Source: Pirellulaceae bacterium
GTDB taxonomy: Bacteria; Planctomycetota; Planctomycetia; Pirellulales; Pirellulaceae
DNA: 11,291 nucleotides
NCBI GenBank assembly: GCA_013002105.1
Contig: JABDKS010000437.1
Coordinates: 1-11,291 of the forward strand
Reading direction: 5' to 3'
Shown here: positions 1-5,901 of the stretch, piece by piece
How the letters are laid out: every line of letters starts with the position of its first letter
Numbering within the stretch: the stretch's first letter is position 1
Program-made: the position numbers and the translations under genes
The notes under the pieces: generated by a model
Told to the model about the DNA's origin: nothing
What the model saw: only the letters and a program-made list of their open reading frames with translations
The model's database searches: none

Positions 1-326
1 CCGTCGCCGGCGTACCAACCCATCAACAGGTACGTCCCGTTGGCAAGCACACAGAACCAAGCGATCAGCCAGAGTCCCGGTCGCCGCCAAATGCTCGCCG
101 CGACCACTGGGCCAAGGCACCCTAAGATCGGTCCGGCCCATAGAGTCACGCTGGGCCAAGGATCGGGTTTGAAAAAACTGTAGGGTAGCGACCAGGGACG
201 CAACTGCACCCGGCTGAGCGACCCACCGCAGAGGCTGCCGGCCAACAGATGACCACTCTCATGAGCCAGGGTCATGATGACCCACGACCAGGTAAGCAAT
301 AACGTTAGGCTGGCAAAACGATTCAT
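1..326 (-). CDS. M50-like membrane metalloprotease homologue, N-terminal part (runs off the window)
   Basis: The 108 residues visible begin with a hydrophobic stretch (about residues 5-21) that runs straight into HESGH (22-26), the HExxH zinc motif. A second hydrophobic block contains WAGPILG (63-69), like the (A)GP motif after the active-site helix in M50 site-2-protease-type peptidases. A third hydrophobic segment (85-101) leads into N96 and D108, close to where M50 enzymes have their third metal ligand near N and DG. From family knowledge such enzymes cut substrates inside or next to the membrane. The ATG at 326-324 was chosen because it starts just before the first membrane segment; there is no clear ribosome-binding site, and in-frame GTG/TTG codons lie further upstream. 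The C-terminal part is outside the window, so substrate and subfamily are unknown. Confidence 0.62.
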   Translation of the reverse strand, partial: MNRFASLTLLLTWSWVIMTLAHESGHLLAGSLCGGSLSRVQLRPWSLPYSFFKPDPWPSVTLWAGPILGCLGPVVAASIWRRPGLWLIAWFCVLANGTYLLMGWYAGD

Positions 327-487
327 CAGCTGATTGTCGCATGAATCGGCGTCCAATCCTAATGGCACCGCGTCGGTTCGTCGTCATGGAGACGCGTTCA
401 TCCACGTTCAGACGAACGTAGCGATGTTCAGAACGTACATCCAACGATTCAAATGCGTGCTAACGCACTTAGATTTCTATCTTGTAC

Positions 488-505
488 GCCAGGACATGTC
501 CTGGC
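488..505. repeat. Perfect 18-bp palindrome, copy A of the dispersed GCCAGGAC repeat
   Basis: GCCAGGACATGTCCTGGC is a perfect inverted repeat with no mismatch. The same arms recur at 605-622, 5260-5277 and 8086-8099, always outside genes. It lies between the leftward ilvE-like gene and the leftward M50-like gene. Confidence 0.8.
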
Positions 506-604
506 GGGTAATGCCGCAGCATTGCTGATGCCGCGTCGAGACCGCAATGGATGCTGGAAAGTTACCTAAGCCGCATCCGCTACAACATTGTCTGGCGGGA
601 TTTT

Positions 605-628
605 GCCAGGACGGGTCCTGGCCTACGA
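605..628. repeat. Palindrome copy B with conserved flank CTACGA
   Basis: The arms GCCAGGAC and GTCCTGGC (605-612 and 615-622) flank GG. The right flank CTACGA continues the motif; 12 nt of it (CTGGCCTACGA and one base before) recur in the half copy at 5865-5876. It lies about 55 bp beyond the stop codon of the aminotransferase, where a 3' mRNA structure would be expected. Confidence 0.75.
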
Positions 629-676
629 AATTGGCGTTGTCTCAATCAAAACGCTTCGCTCGTGTGCGGTCCGGAA

Positions 677-1531
677 TCAGGAGCGGACTAGTTTTCGGAA
701 CGCTTCGTTCAGCTGCTTGGTGATCGGACCGGGTTTGCCATCACCGATCACACGGTCGTCCAGTTTGACCGCAGGTATCACCTCGGCCGCACTGCCGGTC
801 AAGAAGCATTCGTCGGCGACGAAGATATCGTGACGCGTCATCGGATGTTGCGAAGTCTCGATCCCAGCCTCGACGGCTAGTTCCAACACGGCGTTGCGTG
901 TGATCCCTTCCAAAATGCCGGCTTCGATCGGCGGCGTATTCAACCGGCCGTGCTTGACCACAAAAACGTTGTCGCCAGTGCATTCGGCGACTTCGCCTTT
1001 GTGGTTCAACATCAATGCCTCGATGCAACCTGCCTTCAAGCCTTCGACCTTCGCCATAATATTGTTCAAGTAATTGAGCGATTTAATCCGAGGGCTCAGT
1101 GCGGCGGGATGATTGCGAATCGTTGACGCGGTCACCAAATCCAATCCGTTCTCGTAATACGACTCGGGGTATAACGTGATGGTGTCGGCAATGATGATCA
1201 CCTGAGGATTGCTTGTCCGATTGGGATCGAGTCCGAGCGACCCGGCGCCGCGGGTGACGATCAATCGAATGTACCCATCGGACAGACCATTTTTGGCAAC
1301 GGTCGCATTGACATCGGTTGTGAGCGTTTCGAGTGAGATCGGTATCTCGAGGCCAATCGCGCGTGCCGATTCCCACAGACGAATCAGATGTTCACGAAGC
1401 CGGAAGACTTTGCCGCTGTAGATCCGTAAGCCCTCAAACACGCCATCGCCGTACAGAAGTCCGTGGTCAAAGACACTGATTTTGGCATCTTCCTGGGCGA
1501 AAAATTCGCCGTTGATATAAATCTGGCTCAT
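677..1531 (-). CDS. ilvE: Branched-chain amino-acid aminotransferase (class IV, PLP-dependent)
   Basis: This 284-residue protein is a fold-type IV PLP enzyme expected to interconvert Leu/Ile/Val and their 2-oxo acids with glutamate/2-oxoglutarate in the cytoplasm. The N-terminus has the family block DHGLLYGDGVFEGLR (22-36). RIKSLNYLNN (148-157) carries the probable PLP lysine K150. The class IV signature follows from ECTGDNVF through LNTPP to GILEGITR. Length is typical of the short bacterial IlvE type; E. coli IlvE is slightly longer. The start ATG matches the usual IYINGEF beginning, with no clear ribosome-binding site. The gene lies 98 bp downstream of the FabI-like gene on the same strand and may be cotranscribed. 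D-amino-acid transaminase and aminodeoxychorismate lyase share the fold; IlvE is favoured by overall similarity, but substrate is inferred. Confidence 0.85.
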   Translation of the reverse strand: MSQIYINGEFFAQEDAKISVFDHGLLYGDGVFEGLRIYSGKVFRLREHLIRLWESARAIGLEIPISLETLTTDVNATVAKNGLSDGYIRLIVTRGAGSLGLDPNRTSNPQVIIIADTITLYPESYYENGLDLVTASTIRNHPAALSPRIKSLNYLNNIMAKVEGLKAGCIEALMLNHKGEVAECTGDNVFVVKHGRLNTPPIEAGILEGITRNAVLELAVEAGIETSQHPMTRHDIFVADECFLTGSAAEVIPAVKLDDRVIGDGKPGPITKQLNEAFRKLVRS

Positions 1532-1629
1532 GGATTTGATTGGAGAGTCGTGTTACAGGCCGCTAGGCCGGTCGTGAAAAAAAGCGATAGAAAAATGGGG
1601 GATGATAGCTGCCGCTTGGGCGAGGCCGT

Positions 1630-2466
1630 TCAGCAGTCGACGTCCGCGTCGGTGACGGCTTTCACCACGCAGGCGTCGAAATAGTTTATCGACATTCCTG
1701 CGTCCACGACTACAGACTGAGCAGTGATTCCGCTACTTCTTGGGCTCAAAAGGAACGCGGCAGTATTGGCAACTTCGTCGGTCAATACCGCCCGACCGCG
1801 TGGAATGACTTTTTCCGCGTACAGATACGAGTCAACGTAACCAGGAATCCCGGCCGATGCGCTGGTTTTCAGCAGTCCGGCGGCAACTGCATTAAATCGC
1901 ACTTCACTAAATCGACTAAAGGACTTGGTCAAAAACGCGAGCGATGACTCCAACGCCGCCTTGATCGGTGCCATGAATCCGTAGCTCTCGCTGGCCATCC
2001 GCGTCGTGCTGATCCCGATGGTCACGACCGATGCATCGGATACAAATCGGTCTTTTAAAGCGTTGCAGACACTGGTCAGCGAATAGGCCGAGATGTCGAT
2101 CGCTTGGAGAAATTGCTTGCGGGTCGTTTCGTGGAACGGACGGATTCCGTCGGGGTAATCGGCAAATGCAATGCTATGGACCAGGCCATCCAACTGGACG
2201 CCGTCTCGCTCCAGCCGGTCTGCCAAGGCGTCGACTTGCGATTGCTGTTCGACATCACAAATCACCACCGTTCTATTGGTCAGCAGCTTTGCCAAACTTT
2301 CCTTACGAGACTGGCTTCTGACACTGTAGATCACGTTGCACCCAGCTGATTCCAAGATTGTCGCGATGCGATAGGCAACACTTTTCTTGTTGGCGACACC
2401 CATCACCAACACGGTCTTGCCGGCTAGACCCAAAAAGTCGAAGGCTGGTTCGGCGCGATCGGTCAC
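1630..2466 (-). CDS. fabI: Enoyl-[acyl-carrier-protein] reductase, FabI-like (SDR family)
   Basis: This 278-residue protein is a short-chain dehydrogenase of the FabI branch, which reduces trans-2-enoyl-ACP with NAD(P)H in the last step of each fatty-acid elongation cycle. The cofactor loop is [13 protein letters not shown] (23-35), diagnostic of FabI. CDV (70-72) and LVHSIAFA (105-112 region) match the family. SYGFMAPIK supplies the catalytic Tyr162 and Lys169 with the FabI/SDR spacing of 7. The second conserved Tyr of E. coli FabI (Tyr146), ten residues before the catalytic Tyr, is Ile here. The C-terminus [15 protein letters not shown] is the usual substrate-loop/end block, followed by about 20 extra residues. 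Its GTG start overlaps the stop of the upstream dehydratase gene (GTGA), suggesting translational coupling. Confidence 0.82.
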   Translation of the reverse strand: MTDRAEPAFDFLGLAGKTVLVMGVANKKSVAYRIATILESAGCNVIYSVRSQSRKESLAKLLTNRTVVICDVEQQSQVDALADRLERDGVQLDGLVHSIAFADYPDGIRPFHETTRKQFLQAIDISAYSLTSVCNALKDRFVSDASVVTIGISTTRMASESYGFMAPIKAALESSLAFLTKSFSRFSEVRFNAVAAGLLKTSASAGIPGYVDSYLYAEKVIPRGRAVLTDEVANTAAFLLSPRSSGITAQSVVVDAGMSINYFDACVVKAVTDADVDC

Positions 2467-2912
2467 GATGCGTCCCCCGCGGCGGCTTGAGGATTGGTGA
2501 TGCTGCAGGCAAAATTCAAACGGGCGGTCAACTTGCCATCGAGCAACATTTTGCCAGTCAAGAAATAGGCGTTGCTGACACGCTCGTTCAGCGTCACGTG
2601 AATTTCGACTGTATCACCGGGCCGTACGATCCGCTTGAATTTGACGCTGTCCATGCGTGTTGCGACCGGCACCGTGCCCGGAGTATCGGGCGTATCTCCG
2701 CTCAGCAGGATCGCGCCGGCTTGCAGACAGCATTCGCACTGGATCACACCAGGAACGATCGGGTAATCGGGAAAGTGCCCTTGGGCAAAAAACTCATCCG
2801 CCCGGAACGTTTTTTTGCAGACGATTGTCGTTTCATCTTGCGAGATGATCTCGTCCAAAAGCAGCATTGGAGCGCGGTGCGGAATCCTATTTTTGATTTG
2901 TTCAGCAGTCAT
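2463..2912 (-). CDS. fabZ: 3-hydroxyacyl-ACP dehydratase, FabZ-like hotdog protein
   Basis: This 149-residue protein matches FabZ in size. It starts with the typical [17 protein letters not shown] block. The active-site segment [16 protein letters not shown] holds the catalytic pair His46 and Glu60 at the FabZ spacing of 14. It is followed by [10 protein letters not shown], like FKRPVVPGD of E. coli FabZ. It should dehydrate 3-hydroxyacyl-ACP to trans-2-enoyl-ACP, the substrate of the FabI-like enzyme whose GTG start overlaps its TGA. An ATG three codons upstream (2921) is also possible. The frame stays open up to 3059, but that extension is basic/Gly-rich, outside the family, and would nearly reach the divergent gene, so it was not used. 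Catalytic specificity within the FabZ/FabA hotdog group is inferred. Confidence 0.85.
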   Translation of the reverse strand: MTAEQIKNRIPHRAPMLLLDEIISQDETTIVCKKTFRADEFFAQGHFPDYPIVPGVIQCECCLQAGAILLSGDTPDTPGTVPVATRMDSVKFKRIVRPGDTVEIHVTLNERVSNAYFLTGKMLLDGKLTARLNFACSITNPQAAAGDAS

Positions 2913-2998
2913 GACACCCATCTGACGCCAACCCCACCGACGCGCCAAGATGGGGCCCGAATCGACTACCCTCCCGGCGGGCAGAACTGCCGCGATAT

Positions 2999-3038
2999 GG
3001 TAGCCTACCAATAGATCGGGACACCCAAACGCCCGATC
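2999..3038. promoter_or_regulatory. Two inverted repeats in the divergent gap between fabZ-like and larA-like genes
   Basis: GGTAG-C-CTACC (2999-3009) is followed by GATCGGG (3014-3020), an 11-nt spacer and CCCGATC (3032-3038). Both are perfect and sit in the ~150-bp gap from which the two genes diverge, the usual place for a shared operator. No confident -35/-10 pair was found, so an operator role is inference. Confidence 0.35.
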
Positions 3039-3065
3039 AGACCCTCCGCTGGCGAACAACCCGAT

Positions 3066-4337
3066 ATGACCACGTATTACTCAAACGGCTCGTCGACCAC
3101 TTCCCTGACGAGTGACGATTTACGCGATGCACTACAGCAGACATTTGATCAGATCGGATTACCCAAGCGAGCCCTCTTGCTGCCGCCGGACCACACGCGT
3201 TTATTCAGCCGCGCGGGCGAAATCACAGCTCATTGCCATCAGCTACTCGGTGACTCGGTCGCGGACATCATGCCCGCCTTGGGGACGCATTCACCGATGC
3301 GACCGGATCAACTGTCCCACATGTTCCCCGGTGTCCCGCTGGACCTTTTCCGCCCGCATCGATGGCGCGACGACGTGGTGACACTCGGGACCGTTCCCGC
3401 CGCTTACGTCAAGGAAGTCACCGGTGGAGTGTACGATCGCCCCTGGCAGGCGCAGGTCAACAAAATGTTGCGAGACGGCGGGCACGACTTGATTTTTTCG
3501 ATCGGCCAGGTCGTCCCTCACGAAGTAATTGGAATGGCCAATTACAACAAGAATGTGTTCGTCGGAACCGGCGGTGCCGAAGGAATCAACGAAAGCCATT
3601 ACCTGAGCGCGGTTTACGGAATCGAACAAACACTGGGTCGTGCGAACACGCCGCTGCGTCAGATCCTCAACTACGCACAAGATGAATTCTGCAAAGACCT
3701 GCCTCTGCTGTACGCGTTGACCGTCGTGCAACAGATGGCCGATGGAACCATGCACACCCGTGGTCTCTACATCGGCGATGACCATGACACGTTCTTCACC
3801 GCCGCGGAACTCGCCAAGGAAGTCAATATCACGCACTTGGATCGCGCACCGCAGCACGTCGTTGCTTATCTGGATCCATCCGAATTCAAAAGTACGTGGT
3901 TGGGCAACAAATCGATTTATCGGACTCGATTGGCGATCGAAACCGGTGGACGGCTGACCGTCCTCGGCCCAGCCGTCGAAGAATTTGGCGAAGACCCACA
4001 GATAGATGCATTGATACGTAAATACGGATATCGAACCAAAGCCGAGATCATCCAATTGGTAGCGGAGAACGAAGATCTGGCGGCGAATCCGTCAGCGGCC
4101 GCTCATTTGGTCCACGGGTCACACGAGAATCGATTCGAGGTCGTCTACGGCGCGGGAAAGTTGACAGCCGATGAAATCGCGTCGGTCAATTACACGCCCG
4201 GCAACATCGACGAATTGATGAAGCGTTACGACATCAGCCAGCTTCATGATGGCTGGCACACCGACACAGATGGCAGCGAGTTCTATTTCATACAGAATCC
4301 AGCATTGGGACTCTGGCAGGCACCCATCGCGGCCTGA
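3066..4337 (+). CDS. larA: LarA-family (DUF2088) nickel-pincer racemase/epimerase homologue
   Basis: This 423-residue protein belongs to the lactate racemase LarA family, whose members use the nickel-pincer (NPN) cofactor to racemise or epimerise 2-hydroxy acids. Key residues are all present: PDHTR (41-45, matching D72-R75 of L. plantarum LarA), ALGTHSPM with His75 (His108), PHEV with His152 (His174), Lys162 in NKN (Lys184, covalent NPN attachment) and His178 in NESHYL (His200). The intervals His-x9-Lys-x15-His are identical to LarA 174/184/200. No signal peptide is visible, so it is cytoplasmic. No LarB, LarC or LarE (cofactor synthesis) is in the window. Substrate is not predictable; malate, gluconate and hydroxyglutarate types exist in the family. 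ATG start without a clear ribosome-binding site; divergent from the fatty-acid genes. Confidence 0.85.
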   Translation: MTTYYSNGSSTTSLTSDDLRDALQQTFDQIGLPKRALLLPPDHTRLFSRAGEITAHCHQLLGDSVADIMPALGTHSPMRPDQLSHMFPGVPLDLFRPHRWRDDVVTLGTVPAAYVKEVTGGVYDRPWQAQVNKMLRDGGHDLIFSIGQVVPHEVIGMANYNKNVFVGTGGAEGINESHYLSAVYGIEQTLGRANTPLRQILNYAQDEFCKDLPLLYALTVVQQMADGTMHTRGLYIGDDHDTFFTAAELAKEVNITHLDRAPQHVVAYLDPSEFKSTWLGNKSIYRTRLAIETGGRLTVLGPAVEEFGEDPQIDALIRKYGYRTKAEIIQLVAENEDLAANPSAAAHLVHGSHENRFEVVYGAGKLTADEIASVNYTPGNIDELMKRYDISQLHDGWHTDTDGSEFYFIQNPALGLWQAPIAA

Positions 4338-4614
4338 TGCTCAAACACCCGTTATGTCTCGCGCTGCCACCGCCATAGGCCAGATGCGGTGCTGTCGAAC
4401 AGACCTGTCGTTCCGGTGCGATGCCACCGCCGAACAAAACCGCATTATTGGAATTTTCTCTAAAACACCGTAAAAACGGCACTAAATTGCTCCCTTTTCT
4501 GCCTTGGTCCGATTTCGGTGATCTGCTACTCTTCGCATCGGCCGACACGAATGCGGCTGAACAAGGATTTTGACGGTCAAGGAAGGCCGTCGATGGTGCG
4601 TCGTTTCGCTGGGA

Positions 4615-4620
4615 AAGGAG
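4615..4620 (+). promoter_or_regulatory. Strong Shine-Dalgarno that fixes the RimI start
   Basis: AAGGAG lies 6 nt before the GTG at 4627. It is the best ribosome-binding site in the window and argues against the TTG at 4570, which opens the same frame but has no such site. Confidence 0.7.
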
Positions 4621-4626
4621 TCCGAC

Positions 4627-5148
4627 GTGGAACAAGCAAAGCAAAACTCCGTCTGTATCCACATCCGCTGGATGATACGCCGAGACATGCCCGCCGTGCT
4701 CGGTATCGAAAATAACTGCTTCGAATTTGCGTGGACCGAAGAAGACTTTATCCGTTGCTTGCGTCAACGCAATTGCATCGGAATGGTCGCTGAGAAAGAT
4801 GACGAAGTCGTGGGGTTCATGATCTATGAATTGCACAAGAATCGTCTCCACATCCTGAACTTCGCCGTTCACCAACAACACCGACGTAATGGCGTTGGCA
4901 ATGCGATGGTCAGCAAACTGCTCGGCAAACTTTCGCATGAACGGCGCAACCGCATCATGCTGGAAGTCCGCGAGACGAATCTGGAAGCTCAACTGTTCTT
5001 CAAAAATCTCGGTTTCCGAGCGATCTCAGTGCTTCGTGATTTCTACGACGACACGGTCGAAGACGCCTATCTGATGCAATTTCGCTATCAGCCCACGGAC
5101 GAAGAACTGGCGCAACCGCACAATCGAATCTCACGTTTGGCAGGCTGA
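4627..5148 (+). CDS. rimI: Ribosomal-protein-alanine N-acetyltransferase-like GNAT protein
   Basis: From the GTG start this is a 173-residue GNAT protein, close to RimI in size once a ~13-residue N-terminal lead is allowed for. It opens the fold with IRWMIRRDMPAVLGIE (13-28). The acetyl-CoA motif A is QHRRNGVG (84-91). MLEVRETNLEAQLFF (111-125) and the end block RDFYDDTVEDAYLM match RimI LEVRASN...ALYESLGF and RNYYP...EDAIIM. RimI acetylates the N-terminal Ala of ribosomal protein S18 (or related N-termini) in E. coli. Glu113 aligns with the catalytic base Glu103, but the proposed general acid Tyr115 is Phe here. The ~289 bp upstream, after larA, hold only a short CCGT-AAAA-ACGG hairpin (4468-4479) and no clear promoter. 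The gene ends 33 bp before a strong terminator. Confidence 0.82.
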   Translation: MEQAKQNSVCIHIRWMIRRDMPAVLGIENNCFEFAWTEEDFIRCLRQRNCIGMVAEKDDEVVGFMIYELHKNRLHILNFAVHQQHRRNGVGNAMVSKLLGKLSHERRNRIMLEVRETNLEAQLFFKNLGFRAISVLRDFYDDTVEDAYLMQFRYQPTDEELAQPHNRISRLAG

Positions 5149-5181
5149 CTCGGTAACGCCCGCTTCGGGCACAACCAATAC

Positions 5182-5214
5182 AAAAAAAGCAACTCGGCAG
5201 CGAGTTGCTTTTTT
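5182..5214. terminator. Intrinsic (bidirectional-looking) terminator after rimI
   Basis: The 8-bp perfect stem GCAACTCG / CGAGTTGC (5189-5196 and 5201-5208) has a GCAG loop, is preceded by seven A and followed by six T. It would end transcription from rimI on the plus strand and, by its A-run, could also stop leftward transcripts from the repeat tract. Confidence 0.88.
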
Positions 5215-5259
5215 CATGCGCCAATCAGCGCCCCAATTAGATGGTCAGTTTAATCGTGG

Positions 5260-5277
5260 GCCAGGACCGGTACTGGC
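5260..5277. repeat. Palindrome copy C (one mismatch) of the GCCAGGAC repeat
   Basis: GCCAGGAC-CG-GTACTGGC has the arms of copies A and B with a single A-for-C change in the right arm. It lies between the rimI terminator and the hairpin cluster. Confidence 0.65.
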
Positions 5278-5316
5278 CTCAATGGCATTTGATAGGCGTC
5301 GCTTGGTCGTCTCTCG

Positions 5317-5413
5317 CTCGGAGGCGGTGAATTCATTCATAACCCGATGCGTAAGCGAGGGACAATCGATGTCGCCACGTCCCTCGGAGGCTGTGAATTC
5401 AATCATAACCCGA
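5317..5413. repeat. Direct 31-bp duplication, 29 of 31 identical
   Basis: CTCGGAGGC(G/T)GTGAATTCA followed by (T/A)TCATAACCCGA occurs at 5317-5347 and again at 5383-5413. The copies differ at two bases and are 66 bp apart, which suggests a local duplication that carried the start of one repeat core with it. Confidence 0.85.
5340..5386. repeat. Hairpin unit 1 of the repeat cluster (right arm decayed)
   Basis: The full plus core 5340-5362 faces a right arm reduced to TCCCTCG (5380-5386). The loop 5363-5379 is 17 nt, CAATCGATGTCGCCACG, and is nearly the same (15 of 17) as the loop of unit 4. Confidence 0.75.
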
Positions 5414-5432
5414 CGAGGCTATGTTTTTTTGG

Positions 5433-5575
5433 TAACCCGACGCGTTAGTTTTGAAGCTGCGCTTTCGCGTGACGTACAGGTTTCTCATAACCCGACGCGT
5501 CAGCGAGGGACGAGTCATATCAGTTTTCCCTCGCTGACGCGTCGGGTTACGAGAAAAGCGCAACTTCAAAACGCG
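5433..5575. repeat. Hairpin unit 2, inside a longer nested inverted repeat
   Basis: The centre is a perfect 23-bp inverted pair, 5488-5510 with 5527-5549, around a 16-nt loop. It continues outwards as TTTCTC (5481-5486) with GAGAAA (5551-5556) after one mismatch. Further out, GTTTTGAAGCTGCGCTTT (5448-5465) faces the inverted copy AAAGCGCAACTTCAAAAC (about 5555-5572) with one mismatch. A 15-nt bulge (5466-5480) occurs only in the left arm. Confidence 0.85.
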
Positions 5576-5619
5576 TCAGCGAGGGACAACGGAGTACGGT
5601 AGGTCCTTCGCTAACGCGT
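5571..5619. repeat. Hairpin unit 3
   Basis: ACGCGTCAGCGAGGGA (5571-5586) pairs with TCCTTCGCTAACGCGT (5604-5619), 14 of 16 positions plus wobble, around a 17-nt loop. The left arm is shared with the outer end of unit 2, so the two structures compete. Confidence 0.8.
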
Positions 5620-5670
5620 CGGGTTACCATTCACGCGTCCGATTTAGCCGAATCAATAAAATCACAGCCT

Positions 5671-5728
5671 CGATGCGTTAGCGAGGGACAATCGATGTCG
5701 GCTCGTCCTTCGCTAACGCGTCGGGTTA
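5671..5728. repeat. Hairpin unit 4
   Basis: GCGTTAGCGAGGGA (5675-5688) pairs with TCCTTCGCTAACGC (5706-5719) over 14 positions with one G-T wobble, around a 17-nt loop. The 30 bp 5671-5700 repeat 5345-5374 with one difference, so units 1 and 4 share arm and loop. Confidence 0.85.
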
Positions 5729-5845
5729 CCAACAACCAATGCCTCGCACAAATGCGCAAATTCAAAACTCGCGCGTCGGGTTACCAATTCCCCGGTCAAT
5801 CGTCAGCTCTAAACTAATTTCACAGCTTAGGAGCGAGAGGCGACC

Positions 5846-5876
5846 AACCGAGTGCCATTCGGTTCTGGCCTACGAG
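5846..5876. repeat. Hairpin plus half copy (E) of the dispersed palindrome, beyond the pheT stop
   Basis: AACCGA (5846-5851) and TCGGTT (5859-5864) form a 6-bp stem with a 7-nt loop. It is joined directly to CTGGCCTACGAG, the right flank of palindrome copy B. It lies 26 bp past the pheT stop codon in the direction of pheT transcription, without a T-run. Confidence 0.55.
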
Positions 5877-5901
5877 ACTTACCGACCAACGGCTCGCCGC
5901 T

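Larger units (their letters stand above)
327..676. other. Gap between ilvE-like gene and M50-like gene; contains hairpins and two palindromic repeats
   Basis: No convincing gene is present; the open frames here are short and read through the palindromes. The 3' end of the aminotransferase and the promoter region of the M50-like gene both lie here. Visible structures are ACGTTC-AGAC-GAACGT (404-419), TGCGT-GCTA-ACGCA (454-467) and the two palindromes listed separately (488-505, 605-622). None carries a run of T, so none is a classical intrinsic terminator. Confidence 0.6.
5317..5783. repeat. Cluster of ~23-bp repeats in inverted pairs (REP/BIME-like)
   Basis: The core TAACCCGACGCGTCAGCGAG plus GGA occurs about ten times in whole or part, in both orientations. 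Plus copies: 5340-5363, 5406-5416 (partial), 5433-5448 (partial), 5488-5511, 5571-5587 (lacks its start), 5671-5689 (lacks its start). Minus copies: 5527-5549, 5603-5626, 5705-5728, 5771-5783 (partial). The common base changes are CGTCAG to CGTTAG or CGTAAG, and GAGGG to GAAGG, always kept in register with the partner copy. The open frame through here (about 5216-5602) is just the translated repeat and is not a gene. The whole gene-free stretch runs from the terminator to the end of pheT. Confidence 0.9.

Noticed and set aside
1553..1590. GGCC-GCTA-GGCC and nearby T-rich stretch between fabI and ilvE as terminator
   Set aside because: The pairing is only 4 bp and is on the wrong side of the T-run for a stable stem in the direction of transcription.
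2913..3059. N-terminal extension of the FabZ-like protein up to 3059
   Set aside because: FabZ proteins start near the ATG at 2912/2921; the extra 46-49 residues have no family resemblance and would fill the divergent promoter gap.
3291..4055. Long minus-strand frame opposite larA
   Set aside because: It is antisense to a gene with all catalytic residues in place and resembles no protein; other antisense frames (4288-4992, 6544-6978, 8179-9063) were rejected likewise.
4504..4533. Possible sigma-70 promoter before rimI (TTGGTC, 17-nt spacer, TACTCT)
   Set aside because: Only three of six bases match in each box, which is no better than chance in this sequence.
4570..4626. TTG start for the RimI-like protein
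   Set aside because: The GTG at 4627 has AAGGAG six bases upstream; the TTG has no such site and adds residues outside the family.
5216..5602. 128-residue open frame as a gene
   Set aside because: It is made of the translated intergenic repeat, with repeated NPTR/TRR peptides, and lies just behind a strong terminator.
5316..5783. Possible CRISPR array
   Set aside because: The repeats alternate in orientation, vary in length, overlap and have no regular unique spacers; no cas gene is present.
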